Of a DNA stretch of 64,000 nt, positions 8,181-17,421 are shown one piece after another (within the stretch, counting starts at the first letter, position 1; each line of letters begins with the position of its first letter). Below the pieces are notes generated by a model, which saw nothing but the letters and a program-made list of their open reading frames with translations, did no database searches and was not told where the DNA came from. The translations under genes were made by a program, and so were the position numbers. Source of the DNA: Allobosea sp. OK403 (GTDB lineage Bacteria > Pseudomonadota > Alphaproteobacteria > Rhizobiales > Beijerinckiaceae); assembly GCF_900113835.1 (NCBI RefSeq), contig NZ_FOQV01000009.1, forward strand, positions 181,124 to 245,123, given 5' to 3'.

Positions 8181-8221
8181 GCGGCAGGTGTCCTTCTTCT
8201 TGAGCGGCAGGTGTCCTTCTT
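8176..8221. repeat. 23-bp perfect tandem duplication across the vapC stop
   Basis: The unit CTTGAGCGGCAGGTGTCC plus TTCTT is present twice, at 8176-8198 and 8199-8221. The first copy carries the vapC stop codon; the second is intergenic. It looks like replication slippage. The rest of the 335-base gap to the DAHP synthase gene shows no convincing gene. Confidence 0.9.
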
Positions 8222-8515
8222 CCGGCAGCTTCGGACGATTCAAACTCTGATGTTGTTGAATCGCCATCTCAACGACTTGAATCGGCGTCTCAATGGCCGG
8301 ATTCAGCATGCGAGCCGAACGCGCCATCACGTTGCGATGATTCATGGTTTTGCTTTTTGTCGGCGGGGCCGTCTTTTTCGGCCGGAGGGTCGTCTTGGCC
8401 TTTCCCGGCGATGTCGCTTCGCCATGGTGGTCAGCCCGCGATGATGGGTGTATAGGCCCCGCTTCGCGCTGAGATGAGGTTAACAGCCGCGCGATCGCAA
8501 GCAGGAGCAAGACAA

Positions 8516-9901
8516 ATGTCGGAGCGTTGGACGCCCGAGAGCTGGAGGGCCAAGCCCGTTCAGCAGATGCCGGACTATCCGGATCAGGCAGCCTTGAAGG
8601 CGGTTGAGCAGCAGCTCGCCGGCTTTCCGCCGCTCGTTTTTGCGGGTGAGGCGCGCAAGTTGAAGAAGGCTCTCGCGAAAGTCGCAAGCGGTGAGGCCTT
8701 CCTGCTCCAGGGCGGAGATTGTGCGGAGAGCTTCGCCGAGCACTCCGCCGACAACATTCGCGATTTCTTCCGGCTCTTCCTGCAGATGGCGGTGGTGCTG
8801 ACCTTCGCCGGCGGTTCGCCGGTGGTGAAGGTCGGCCGCGTCGCCGGCCAGTTCGCCAAGCCGCGTTCGGCTGGAACGGAGACGATCGGCGGCGTCGAAC
8901 TGCCGAGCTATAAGGGCGATATCGTCAACGACATCGAGTTCACGCCGGAGGCGCGCATTCCCGATCCGCGCCGCCAGCTCGAGGCTTATCGCCAGTCTGC
9001 GGCGACGCTGAACCTGATCCGCGCCTTCGCGACCGGCGGCTACGCCAATCTCGACAATGCGCATCGCTGGATGCTCGGCTTCGTCAAGGATGCGCCGGCC
9101 TCGTCCCGCTACAACGAGGTGGCCGAGCGCATTACCGAGTCGCTCGACTTCATGCGCGCCATCGGCATCGATCCCGAGACGCATCCCGAGATGCGCACGA
9201 CGGATTTCTACACCAGCCATGAGGCGCTGCTGCTCGGCTACGAGCAGGCGATGACCCGCGTCGATTCCACCACCGGCGACTGGTACGACACGTCGGGCCA
9301 CATGGTCTGGATCGGCGACCGCACGCGCCAGCTCGACCATGCTCATGTCGAGTTCTTCCGCGGCATCCGCAATCCGATCGGCCTGAAATGCGGGCCCTCC
9401 ACGACCGTCGACGGCTTGCTGAAGCTGATCGATGTCCTGGATCCGCAGAACCAGCCCGGCCGCCTGACGCTGATCGCCCGCTTCGGCGCCGACAAGGTCT
9501 TTGACAACCTGCCGGCCCTGGTGCGCGCCACCAAGCGGGAAGGGCGCAATGTCGTCTGGTCTTGCGACCCGATGCACGGCAACACGGTCAAGGCGGCGAG
9601 CGGCTACAAGACGCGGCCCTTCGACCTGATCCTGACCGAGGTGAAGAACTTCTTCGCCGTCCACCAGGCCGAAGGCACCCATGCCGGTGGCCTGCATCTG
9701 GAGATGACCGGCAAGAACGTCACCGAATGCACCGGCGGCGCGCGCGGCATGACCGATGCCGACCTCAACGACCGCTACCACACGGTCTGCGACCCGCGCC
9801 TCAACGCCGAGCAGGCGCTGGAGCTCGCCTTCCTCGTCGCCGAGCTGGTCAAGCGCGAGCGCTCGGGCCGGGTGCGTCCGGAGGTCGAGGCGGCCGAGTA
9901 A
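8516..9901 (+). CDS. aroG: class II 3-deoxy-D-arabino-heptulosonate 7-phosphate synthase
   Basis: This 461-residue cytosolic enzyme condenses phosphoenolpyruvate with erythrose 4-phosphate, the first step of the shikimate pathway. The N-terminus WTPESWRAKPVQQMPDYPD and the motifs LLQGGDCAESF, KVGRVAGQFAKPRS, DPMHGNT and EMTGKNVTECTGG are those of the plant-type class II enzyme. The ATG at 8516 is chosen because MSERWTPESW is the usual start and GGAG precedes it by about 9 bases; an upstream in-frame ATG at 8474 lacks support. It is monocistronic, with a terminator just downstream. Confidence 0.95.
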   Translation: MSERWTPESWRAKPVQQMPDYPDQAALKAVEQQLAGFPPLVFAGEARKLKKALAKVASGEAFLLQGGDCAESFAEHSADNIRDFFRLFLQMAVVLTFAGGSPVVKVGRVAGQFAKPRSAGTETIGGVELPSYKGDIVNDIEFTPEARIPDPRRQLEAYRQSAATLNLIRAFATGGYANLDNAHRWMLGFVKDAPASSRYNEVAERITESLDFMRAIGIDPETHPEMRTTDFYTSHEALLLGYEQAMTRVDSTTGDWYDTSGHMVWIGDRTRQLDHAHVEFFRGIRNPIGLKCGPSTTVDGLLKLIDVLDPQNQPGRLTLIARFGADKVFDNLPALVRATKREGRNVVWSCDPMHGNTVKAASGYKTRPFDLILTEVKNFFAVHQAEGTHAGGLHLEMTGKNVTECTGGARGMTDADLNDRYHTVCDPRLNAEQALELAFLVAELVKRERSGRVRPEVEAAE

Positions 9902-9928
9902 AGATCGCTTCAAGCGTCGTCAAAAAGC

Positions 9929-9957
9929 AAAAGGGCCGGGCGAAAGCCCGGCCCTTT
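9929..9957 (+). terminator. rho-independent terminator after DAHP synthase gene
   Basis: A GC-rich stem (AAAAGGGCCGGGC and its complement) has a GAAA loop and ends in CCCTTTTCG. The flanking A- and T-runs let it work in both directions, which suits the convergent porin gene. Confidence 0.9.
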
Positions 9958-9981
9958 TCGTTGATAGCCCTGCAGCGAGCG

Positions 9982-10860
9982 TCAGAACTTCAAGCCGGCC
10001 GCGACGCGGGCCGTATTGATCGTCGTCGTGGTGCCTTCGACGTCGGCGAAGCGGATCAACTGATACTCGGCCCGAACGAAAAGATTCTCGGTGAGCGCCA
10101 TGTCGATGCCGCCGCCGATAGTCAGGCCGAAGCCGTAGACATTGTTCTTGGTCGCGCCTACGCGGAGCGGGTAGCCGCTGGCGACGACGTTGTTCTCAAT
10201 CGCGCCCGTGACGGCGTTGGTCCGGGTAAAGCGCCAGGTCGCGTCAATGGTCGATGTCGTATCGAAGCGGCCTACAGCGCCGCCGATCGTGGCAAATGGC
10301 ATGATTCGCCCGTAGGCCCAGCCCATGCGCAGCCGCGCTGTCGCATAGTCGTGGAGCTTGGCGCCCTGGTTTGTCGTCATTGACCAGTTGTTGATCGTTC
10401 CGTCCGAAGTGGTCGTTTGCCGGGCGATGAAATCGCTCTCCGAGTAGCTGTGACCCGATCTGGTATAGTCTGCTTCCAGACCAAGGATCGCGTCACCAAA
10501 AGCGAAATTGTAGCCCGTGAAACCGAAAAATGTCGCCCCGCTATCGCGTTTCTCCGGCAGGTTGCTGACAAAGGAACCCATATCGTTTTCTGCGCCGAGA
10601 TTGGTGTTCCGATAAGCGTAGCGTGCAAGGTCTTGTAGCCCGTTCCCTGGCTTGAAGTTGGTATCGGATACACCGGCGCCACCACCGAAGTAGAAGCCCG
10701 ACCAATTGAAGGTGCCGGAGTCGAAATCTCGCGGCGGCGCGTCCTCGGTCTGCTGCGACCCGCGCAGGACCGGGTAATCCGCGGCCGAAGCGGCCCGGTC
10801 CACGACCAGAACGAAGCCGGCTGCTGCGACGCCGGTGAGGATAAGGGAGCGGATGCGCAT
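9982..10860 (-). CDS. outer membrane beta-barrel protein (Omp31-like porin family)
   Basis: This is a 292-residue protein with a signal peptide (MRIRSLILTGVAAAGFVLVV, ending ASAADYPVLRG). The mature protein alternates polar and hydrophobic residues, with barrel-strand phrases such as FNWSGFYFGGGAG, AILGLEADYT, NNVYGFGLTIGGGIDMAL and the C-terminal strand ARVAAGLKF ending in Phe. This is the Omp31/OmpA-like eight-strand barrel type of Hyphomicrobiales. The start at 10860 is chosen because the signal peptide begins there; an in-frame start 18 codons upstream is unlikely. Role: outer-membrane structure, function otherwise unknown. Confidence 0.85.
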   Translation of the reverse strand: MRIRSLILTGVAAAGFVLVVDRAASAADYPVLRGSQQTEDAPPRDFDSGTFNWSGFYFGGGAGVSDTNFKPGNGLQDLARYAYRNTNLGAENDMGSFVSNLPEKRDSGATFFGFTGYNFAFGDAILGLEADYTRSGHSYSESDFIARQTTTSDGTINNWSMTTNQGAKLHDYATARLRMGWAYGRIMPFATIGGAVGRFDTTSTIDATWRFTRTNAVTGAIENNVVASGYPLRVGATKNNVYGFGLTIGGGIDMALTENLFVRAEYQLIRFADVEGTTTTINTARVAAGLKF

Positions 10861-10993
10861 GAAGTTTCTCCAAGCCGGTCGACCATCGTCACTGCCCGAC
10901 ACCCTGCTATTCATGCCCGATTAACCCTAACGGGCAGTTAAGCTCGCGCCACACGCATTGCTGGCTTTGGGCCGCCGCGCTACAGGCAAAGTC

Positions 10994-12733
10994 ATGACTG
11001 CGACCTCCCTTCGTCTTGCGCTCGCGCAATTCAACCCGACCATCGGCGACATCTGCGGCAATGCCGACAAGGTCCGCGCCGCCCGCCGCATTGCAAGCGA
11101 TGCCGGCGCCGAGCTCCTGATGCTGCCGGAGCTCTCCCTCTGCGGCTATCCGCCGGAGGATCTGGTGCTGAAGCCGGCCTTCCAGGATGCCTGCCGCAAG
11201 GCCTGCGAGGCGCTTGCGCGCGAGACCGGGGATGGCGGTCCCGCCGTGCTCCTGGGCCTGCCCTGGACTGAGGGCGGCAAGCTCTACAACGCCTATGCGT
11301 TGCTCGATGGCGGCCTGATCCAATCGGTGCGCTTCAAAGTGGCGCTGCCCGATTACGGCACCTTCGACGATTCCCGCGTGTTTTCGCCCGGCCCGTTGCC
11401 CGGGCCGGTGGTGTTCCGCGACAAGGTTCGGCTGGGCCTGCCGATCTGCGAGGATATCTGGAGCGAGGAGGTGGTCGAGTGCCTGGCCGAGACCGGGGCC
11501 GAGATCCTACTCGCGCCCAATGGCTCGCCCTATCGCCGCGATGTCGGCGACGAACGCATGAATGTTACGGTCGCGCGCGTGGTCGAATCCGGCCTGCCGC
11601 TGGTCTATCTCAACCAGCTCGGCGGCCAGGACGAGCTCGTCTTCGACGGCGCCTCCTTCGTGCTCGCGGCTGACAGGACGCTGGCGCACCAATTGCCCGC
11701 CTTCCGCGAGGCGCTCGTCGTTACCGACTGGGCGCGCGAGGCCGGGCAATGGCGCGTCCAGTCGGGCGAGATCGCGGCGATCGAGAGCGGCGACGAGGCG
11801 GATTACGCCGCTTGCGTGCTGGGCCTGCGCGATTATGTCGGCAAGACCGGGTTCAGCGGCGTCGTGCTCGGCCTCTCCGGTGGCCTCGACTCAGCGCTTT
11901 GCGCCGCGATCGCCGTCGATGCGCTCGGGCCCGAACGCGTCACCTGCGTGATGATGCCCTCCCGCTTCACCGCGCAGCAGAGCCTGGACGATGCCAAGGC
12001 CTGCGCGAAGGCGCTGGGCGTGCGCTACGAGACATTGCCGATCGCGGCGCCGCTCGAAGGCTTCGAGGCGGCTTTGGCCGGGCTCTTTGCGGGCACGCGG
12101 CAAGACGTCACCGAGGAAAACCTGCAGAGCCGCACGCGCGGCACGCTCCTGATGGCGCTCTCCAACAAATTCGGCTGGATGCTCGTGACGACCGGCAACA
12201 AATCCGAGATGTCCTGCGGCTACGCCACGCTCTATGGCGATATGAATGGCGGCTTCAACCCGATCAAGGACGTCTACAAGACGCAAGCCTTCCGCCTTGC
12301 GCAGCTGCGCAACCAATGGAAGCCGGCGGGCGCGCTTGGCCCTGATGGCGTCGTCATTCCCGAGAGCATCATGGCCCGGCCGCCCAGCGCCGAATTGCGC
12401 GAGGGCCAGACCGACCAGGATGCGCTGCCGCCCTATGAGGTGCTCGACGCCATCCTCGCCTGCCTGATCGAGCGCGAGATGCGCGTCGCCGACATCGTCG
12501 CGCTCGGCCATGAGCGTGAAACCGTCCTGGCGGTCGAGCGCCTGCTGCATCGCGCCGAATACAAACGCCGCCAGGCCGCGCCGGGCGTGAAGGTCACGGG
12601 CCGCAATCTCGGCCGCGATCGCCGCTACCCGATCGTCAACGCTTTCAGCGATCCGGGCGAGGGCGCCTACGAGCCTGACGCGACGCTGGCGAAGGGCGTG
12701 GGCCGGGGGGGCGGGGAGAGTTTCGACTTCTGA
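10994..12733 (+). CDS. nadE: glutamine-dependent NAD+ synthetase
   Basis: This 579-residue enzyme amidates nicotinic acid adenine dinucleotide using glutamine and ATP. The N-terminal nitrilase-type glutaminase domain (about 1-260) has its Glu in LMLPELSLCGYPPED, Lys in RFKVALPDYGTF and Cys in GLPICEDIWSEE. The C-terminal synthetase domain has the P-loop LGLSGGLDSALCAAIA and the motif TTGNKSEMSCGYATLYGDMNGGFNPIKDVYKT. Start MTATSLRLALAQFNP is typical of the family; an in-frame ATG 36 bases upstream adds an unusual leader. Confidence 0.96.
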   Translation: MTATSLRLALAQFNPTIGDICGNADKVRAARRIASDAGAELLMLPELSLCGYPPEDLVLKPAFQDACRKACEALARETGDGGPAVLLGLPWTEGGKLYNAYALLDGGLIQSVRFKVALPDYGTFDDSRVFSPGPLPGPVVFRDKVRLGLPICEDIWSEEVVECLAETGAEILLAPNGSPYRRDVGDERMNVTVARVVESGLPLVYLNQLGGQDELVFDGASFVLAADRTLAHQLPAFREALVVTDWAREAGQWRVQSGEIAAIESGDEADYAACVLGLRDYVGKTGFSGVVLGLSGGLDSALCAAIAVDALGPERVTCVMMPSRFTAQQSLDDAKACAKALGVRYETLPIAAPLEGFEAALAGLFAGTRQDVTEENLQSRTRGTLLMALSNKFGWMLVTTGNKSEMSCGYATLYGDMNGGFNPIKDVYKTQAFRLAQLRNQWKPAGALGPDGVVIPESIMARPPSAELREGQTDQDALPPYEVLDAILACLIEREMRVADIVALGHERETVLAVERLLHRAEYKRRQAAPGVKVTGRNLGRDRRYPIVNAFSDPGEGAYEPDATLAKGVGRGGGESFDF

Positions 12734-12934
12734 TTCTCTTCGGCCATTGTCCAGGTCCTATCCTGCCGCAGACCTCATCCTGAGAGCTGAGTCTGAGATG
12801 AACCCAATAAATTCAATGGCTCTGCTTTGATCATCTACGCGGCTTCGCCGCTTGTCCGGAATGACGGCGTGGGTGTGGCCAGCGGACTCCGGGAAGCGAT
12901 TGTCCCACAGCGGCAAACGCGCCATAAGCCGCGC

Positions 12935-14275
12935 ATGACTTCTCCGCTCGTCCGCACCGCACCGTCTCCGACCGGCTTCCTGCATATCGGCAATGTCCGG
13001 TCGATCATGTTCAACTGGCTGTTTGCGCGCCGCTATAGTGGGCGCTTCCTGCTGCGCTATGACGATACCGATGTGGCGCGTTCGAAGCCGGAATTCGCTG
13101 ATGCGATCGCGGAAGACCTGGCCTGGCTCGGTGTCGTGCCCGACTTTGTCATCAGGCAGTCGGATCGCTTGGCGATCTATGACGCGGCGGCCGCCCGCCT
13201 GCGCGAAGCCGGCCGGCTCTATCCCTGCTACGAGACCGCCGACGAGCTCGACCGCCGCCGCAAGCGCCAGCTCGCGCGCGGCCTGCCGCCGGTCTATGAC
13301 CGCGCCGCGCTGAAACTGACGGCCGAGGACAGGGCGCAGCTCGAAGCTGAGGGCCGCAAGCCGCACTGGCGCTTCCTGCTCGAGCCGCGCATCGTCGCCT
13401 GGAACGACCTCGTTCGGGGCGAGGCCCATGTCGATTGCGCCTCGCTGTCGGACCAGGTGCTGATCCGCGAGGATGGCAGCTATCTCTATCATCTGCCTTC
13501 CGTCGTCGACGATGCCGAGACCGGCGTGACCCATGTCATTCGTGGCGAGGACCACGTCACCAATACGGCGGTGCAGATCCAGATTTTCGAGGCGCTGGGC
13601 GCGCCCCTGCCGCTCTTCGGCCACCACAATCTGCTGACGACGGCGAGCGGGGAGGGGCTGTCGAAGCGGCTCGGCCATCTCTCGCTGCGCGGCCTGCGCG
13701 AGAACGGCGTCGAGGCCCTGGCCGTCGCGGCGCTCGCCGTGCTCGTCGGCTCCTCGGATGCGGTCAGGCCCGTCGCGAGTCTCGATGAGCTCGCAGGCCT
13801 CGTCGATCTCGCCCATATCTCGCGCGCCCCGGCCAAGTTCGACGAGCATGAGCTGGAGGCGCTGAGCGCCCGCACGCTCCACCAGCTGCCTTATGACACT
13901 GTGGCCGAGAGGCTGGCGGCACTGGGCGTGCCGGCGAGTGAACCGTTCTGGCTCGCCGTGCGCGGCAATCTCGGCAAGCTCGATGATGTGAAGGGCTGGT
14001 GGCAGGTCGTCGAGGGGCCGCTGCAGCCGGTCGTCACCGACCCCGTTTTCGCCGCAGCGGCGGCTTCCGTGCTGCCGGCCGAGCCTTTCGACGCGACGAC
14101 CTGGAAGAGCTGGACGCAGGCCGTGGGGGCCGCGACCGGCGCCAAGGGCAAGGCCCTGTTCATGCCGCTGCGCCTGGCCCTGACCGGGCTGGAGCACGGC
14201 CCGGAGCTGGCGGCACTGCTGCCGCTGATCGGGCGGGAGAAGGCGCTGAAGCGGCTGGCCGGCGAGGCGGCCTGA
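12935..14275 (+). CDS. gltX: glutamyl-tRNA synthetase (GluRS paralogue)
   Basis: This 446-residue class I aminoacyl-tRNA synthetase charges glutamate. The N-terminus is RTAPSPTGFLHIGN, so the HIGH signature ends in Asn. The second signature appears as GEGLSKRLGHLSL in place of KMSKR. The anticodon-binding region is short (about residues 320-446), which fits the compact second GltX paralogue common in alphaproteobacteria. Such paralogues can differ in tRNA-Glu versus tRNA-Gln charging. ATG at 12935 is chosen by homology of the following residues; the upstream in-frame stretch crosses a repeat remnant. Confidence 0.93.
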   Translation: MTSPLVRTAPSPTGFLHIGNVRSIMFNWLFARRYSGRFLLRYDDTDVARSKPEFADAIAEDLAWLGVVPDFVIRQSDRLAIYDAAAARLREAGRLYPCYETADELDRRRKRQLARGLPPVYDRAALKLTAEDRAQLEAEGRKPHWRFLLEPRIVAWNDLVRGEAHVDCASLSDQVLIREDGSYLYHLPSVVDDAETGVTHVIRGEDHVTNTAVQIQIFEALGAPLPLFGHHNLLTTASGEGLSKRLGHLSLRGLRENGVEALAVAALAVLVGSSDAVRPVASLDELAGLVDLAHISRAPAKFDEHELEALSARTLHQLPYDTVAERLAALGVPASEPFWLAVRGNLGKLDDVKGWWQVVEGPLQPVVTDPVFAAAAASVLPAEPFDATTWKSWTQAVGAATGAKGKALFMPLRLALTGLEHGPELAALLPLIGREKALKRLAGEAA

Positions 14276-14282
14276 GCCAAGC

Positions 14283-14370
14283 CGTCATTGCGAGAAGCGA
14301 AGCGACGAAGCAATCCAGGGAGCGTAGAGTTCTGCCGCTCCTGGATTGCTTCGCTTCGCTCGCAATGACG
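14283..14370. repeat. palindromic repeat, family C
   Basis: The element opens CGTCATTGCGAGAAGCGAAG and closes with its complement CTTCGCTCGCAATGACG; inner arms are GAAGCAATCCAGG and CCTGGATTGCTTC. A second copy is at 47251-47339. It sits between the convergent gltX and MFS genes and could serve as a bidirectional terminator. Confidence 0.88.
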
Positions 14371-14389
14371 TTTGCGGGAGGCCTCGCCT

Positions 14390-15709
14390 TCAATCGTGCC
14401 GGTGCATCGCCGAGCTGTGCTTGGTGTCGCGCATCGTCGTGTAGACCAGCAGCGACAGGAAGATCACGCCGGCGAGATAGTAATAGAACCACTGCTCGTG
14501 GCCGAGCGTCTTGAACCAGAGCGCGATCGCCGGAGCCGTGCCGCCGAAGATCGAGACTGTCAGCGCATAGGGCACAGCGACGCCCGTCGCGCGGATCGAG
14601 GTCGGGAACAATTCGGCCTTCACCACGGCGTTGATCGAGGTGTAGCCGGCGACGAAGACCCAGGCGCCGGAAATCAGCAGGAAGGCGATCCAGGGCGATT
14701 TCGTGCCGGCGAGCGCGGTCAGGATCGGCACCGTCAGCAAGGTGCCGGCGACGCCGAAGAAGATCAGCATCGGCTTGCGGCCGATCCGGTCCGAGATCGC
14801 GCCATAGATCGGCTGCAGGGCGGCAGCAAAGATCAGGGAGCCGGCGATGACATAGGTCGTGGTCAGGTCGCTGAGGCCCACGGTCTGCTTCACGAAGGTC
14901 TGCATATAGGTGGTGAAGGTGTAGAAGGCGGCGGTGCCGCCGGCGGTGAGGCCGACCACGATCGCGATCTCGCGCGGATAGCGCATCAGCCCGCGGATCG
15001 AGCTTTCGCGCTTCTTGCCCTTCAGCGCCTCGAAGCTTTCGGTCTCGTGCATGTGGCGGCGCATCAGCATGGCGATGATGGCAAGCGCAGCGCCGATGAC
15101 GAAGGGGATGCGCCAGCCCCAGGCGACGAGCTGCTCATGCGTCAGGAAGACGTTCTGCAGCAGCAGCAGCACGAGGATCGCGGTGAGCTGCCCGCCGATC
15201 AGCGTGACGTATTGGAAGCTCGAATAGAAACCGCGATGCTCGGGGTCGGCGACCTCGGTGAGATAGGTCGCGCTGGCGCCGTATTCGCCGCCGAGGCTCA
15301 AGCCCTCGACGATGCGGGCGAAGGCAAGCAATGCAGGCGCGGCGAAGCCGATCGAGGCATAGGTCGGCGTCACCGCGATGATCAATGAGCCAAAGCACAT
15401 CAGCACGACCGAGATGGTCAGCGAGAGCCGGCGGCCATAGCGGTCGGCGAGATGGCCGAACAGCCAGCCGCCGATCGGGCGCACGATGAAGCCCGCCGCG
15501 AACAGGGTCGCGGCGTTGAGCTGCTGGACGACCGGGTCGCTGGACGGGAAGAAATGCGGCGCGAAATACAGCGCGAAGGCCGTATAGGCGTAGAAGTCGT
15601 ACCATTCGACGAGATTGCCGACCGAGCCCATGAAGATCGCCTTCAGGCGGCGTTTGGCGTCGTTGAATTCGATCGGATGGGGATGGGCGGGAATAGCGTC
15701 GTCAGACAT
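14390..15709 (-). CDS. MFS transporter, metabolite:H+ symporter (MHS) family
   Basis: This is a 439-residue protein with twelve predicted membrane helices. The MHS signature is present: GSVGNLVEWYDFYAYTAFALYF at the first helix, then RPIGGWLFGHLADRYGRR after helix 2 and EGLSLGGEYGASATYLTEVA. Relatives include KgtP (2-oxoglutarate), ProP and CitA, so a carboxylate or zwitterion symporter is likely, substrate unknown. ATG at 15709 leaves the expected short N-terminal tail; 21 more in-frame codons upstream are Pro-rich and probably not translated. Confidence 0.92.
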   Translation of the reverse strand: MSDDAIPAHPHPIEFNDAKRRLKAIFMGSVGNLVEWYDFYAYTAFALYFAPHFFPSSDPVVQQLNAATLFAAGFIVRPIGGWLFGHLADRYGRRLSLTISVVLMCFGSLIIAVTPTYASIGFAAPALLAFARIVEGLSLGGEYGASATYLTEVADPEHRGFYSSFQYVTLIGGQLTAILVLLLLQNVFLTHEQLVAWGWRIPFVIGAALAIIAMLMRRHMHETESFEALKGKKRESSIRGLMRYPREIAIVVGLTAGGTAAFYTFTTYMQTFVKQTVGLSDLTTTYVIAGSLIFAAALQPIYGAISDRIGRKPMLIFFGVAGTLLTVPILTALAGTKSPWIAFLLISGAWVFVAGYTSINAVVKAELFPTSIRATGVAVPYALTVSIFGGTAPAIALWFKTLGHEQWFYYYLAGVIFLSLLVYTTMRDTKHSSAMHRHD

Positions 15710-15970
15710 CGCGGCCTCTGGATCTTTGGGGGACGGAGGCGGCCCCGCGCCGTCGGGAGACGGGCGCGTCATTCTGCGGCCAGGCGGCGTCCCCTTATGA
15801 GGGGTCGCCCTTTAATGCGCGCTGGCTGGTCATGCGTCCAGTGCCGGGTTGCCCGGTTGGCGGCGTAGCCTCATGGTTCCTGTGCATGAATCCATGCGGA
15901 AGCGGCTCGATCATGTCGCATTCCAACGGCTTCATCCGAAGGCGACAGGCTCGACTCCAAGAGCAATGCT

Positions 15971-17119
15971 CTATTGTCGCGTCGCCGAGGGGCCGAGATT
16001 GGGCGCAAGGTTCGGCGCAATGATCCGCACCGTGCGCTTCTCGCCGGTGACGCTCTTCGTCTCGCTCTTCACTCCGTCGCCCTTGTCGAGAACCTTCTCG
16101 CCGATCGTGTCAGGCCCGACGCCGGCCGATTCCATGCCCGCCGTCGGCGAGTTCTCGGAGGGCAGCGGCTTCTCGTCGGGGACATCGGGAACGGCGGCCG
16201 GCTGCACGGTCGCAGGCGTCGCGCCCCGGCGCTTGGGATCGACCCTGGGGCGCGACAATTCGGCCGCGCGCTGTTCGGTGACGATGATGTCGCCCTTGCG
16301 TTTGTCGAGCAGGTATTCGGCATCCTTCAGGGCTTGTACCCAGCTCTGGCCCTGGCCCCGGCAGGTGCAGGCGGCGTCAAAACTGCGTTGGTATTTTCCG
16401 GCGTTCGGCAGCGAGGTGTAGGGCTGGCCGGTGCTGCGGGAGACGGAGTTCTGGATGTCGCCGCCACCCGTCATGCCGAAGGCGGTGGTTTCCGAGCCCG
16501 GGCACAGGGCCTGGCACATCTCGTCGGCGTTGCCGGCATTATTGGCGAGCGGGAAGAAGAAACCGTCGCAGCTGCGCACGCAGACGGTGTAGGCGCCGCC
16601 CATGCGCGGCTTCTCGGGCTCCTGCGGCGGTTGATCGGGCTGGAGCTCCGGCAGTGTCGTGTCGATCTCGCCCCGGCGCGGTTCGATCCCGAAGATCGTC
16701 TCGAAGAAGCCGCGCTGCTGTTGCTGTGGGCGGCAGTTATTGTCGATCGCAGCAGTGAGCTGGGCGCGGCGCTGCTCGACGCCACCGCCCTCCGCCTGGC
16801 GCTGAGCCGCGCCATATTGCGCCTGCAACTGGCCGATCTGCGAGCGCAGCAGGCCGCATTGCGGCGGCGGCCCCTCGCCGAAGAAGGAGAAGCTGCGGTC
16901 GCAGCCCATGCTGCGGTACTGGCTGGTCACCTGCGCAAGCTGCGCCCCGGCGCGCTGGGCGGCCTGGGCTGCGCGCGGATCGCCACCGCGCTGGCCCTGC
17001 AGGCTGGCGAGCTCGGAGCGCCAGGCATTGCAAGCCGGCGATTGCGCAAAAGCCGCGCCACCCAGGCTCGCCAGCGCCACCAGCGCGGCGCCGAAGCGTC
17101 GGAAAAACGGAACTGTCAT
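15971..17119 (-). CDS. DUF2865 domain secreted protein
   Basis: This is a 382-residue protein with a signal peptide (FRRFGAALVALASLGGAAFAQ). Then comes an Ala/Gln-rich, probably coiled-coil region (about 30-130), followed by the DUF2865 core YTVCVRSCDGFFFPLANNAGNADEMCQALCPGSETTAFGM with paired cysteines. The C-terminal third is Pro-rich. The family is largely confined to Hyphomicrobiales and has no known function. Two start codons five residues apart (17134 and 17119) are possible; the second gives the cleaner signal peptide. Confidence 0.85.
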   Translation of the reverse strand: MTVPFFRRFGAALVALASLGGAAFAQSPACNAWRSELASLQGQRGGDPRAAQAAQRAGAQLAQVTSQYRSMGCDRSFSFFGEGPPPQCGLLRSQIGQLQAQYGAAQRQAEGGGVEQRRAQLTAAIDNNCRPQQQQRGFFETIFGIEPRRGEIDTTLPELQPDQPPQEPEKPRMGGAYTVCVRSCDGFFFPLANNAGNADEMCQALCPGSETTAFGMTGGGDIQNSVSRSTGQPYTSLPNAGKYQRSFDAACTCRGQGQSWVQALKDAEYLLDKRKGDIIVTEQRAAELSRPRVDPKRRGATPATVQPAAVPDVPDEKPLPSENSPTAGMESAGVGPDTIGEKVLDKGDGVKSETKSVTGEKRTVRIIAPNLAPNLGPSATRQ

Positions 17120-17234
17120 CGCGGGTCGGGCCACATCACCTGTTTTGCTGGTCCAGGCGCTTGCCGCGCCGATTGCTCACGCGCGAGAACACCTGCCAAA
17201 CGCGACGGAACTAAGGACGGCGCCTGCGGCGACC

Positions 17235-17360
17235 TAGAGCAGGATGCGAAAAAGTGGGAACCGGTTTTTCGCATCGATCCTGCTCTAACGTTTTAATCAG
17301 AGACGGATTCAGATTTCAGTTGGGATCACTTCGTGATTCCATCTGAAATCATCCGGCTCT
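17235..17360. repeat. dispersed two-hairpin repeat, family A
   Basis: This copy reads in the opposite direction to the one at 5069. Hairpin 1 is GAGCAGGATGCGAAAAA...TTTTTCGCATCGATCCTGCTC; hairpin 2 is GATTTCAGTTGG...CCATCTGAAATC. It occupies most of the 302-base gap between the DUF2865 and MarR genes. Confidence 0.9.
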
Positions 17361-17421
17361 GGCGCGGATTCGCTGGGAGCCGCAGCTGCACCCGCATGCC
17401 ATATTTGCCCCTAGGCGGCAA

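Noticed and set aside
7881..8687. Minus-strand frame around 8200-8420 (reads MNHRNVMARSARMLNPAIET)
   Set aside because: It crosses the tandem duplication and overlaps vapC and aroG on the opposite strand; no ribosome site or codon support. A small protein here cannot be excluded.
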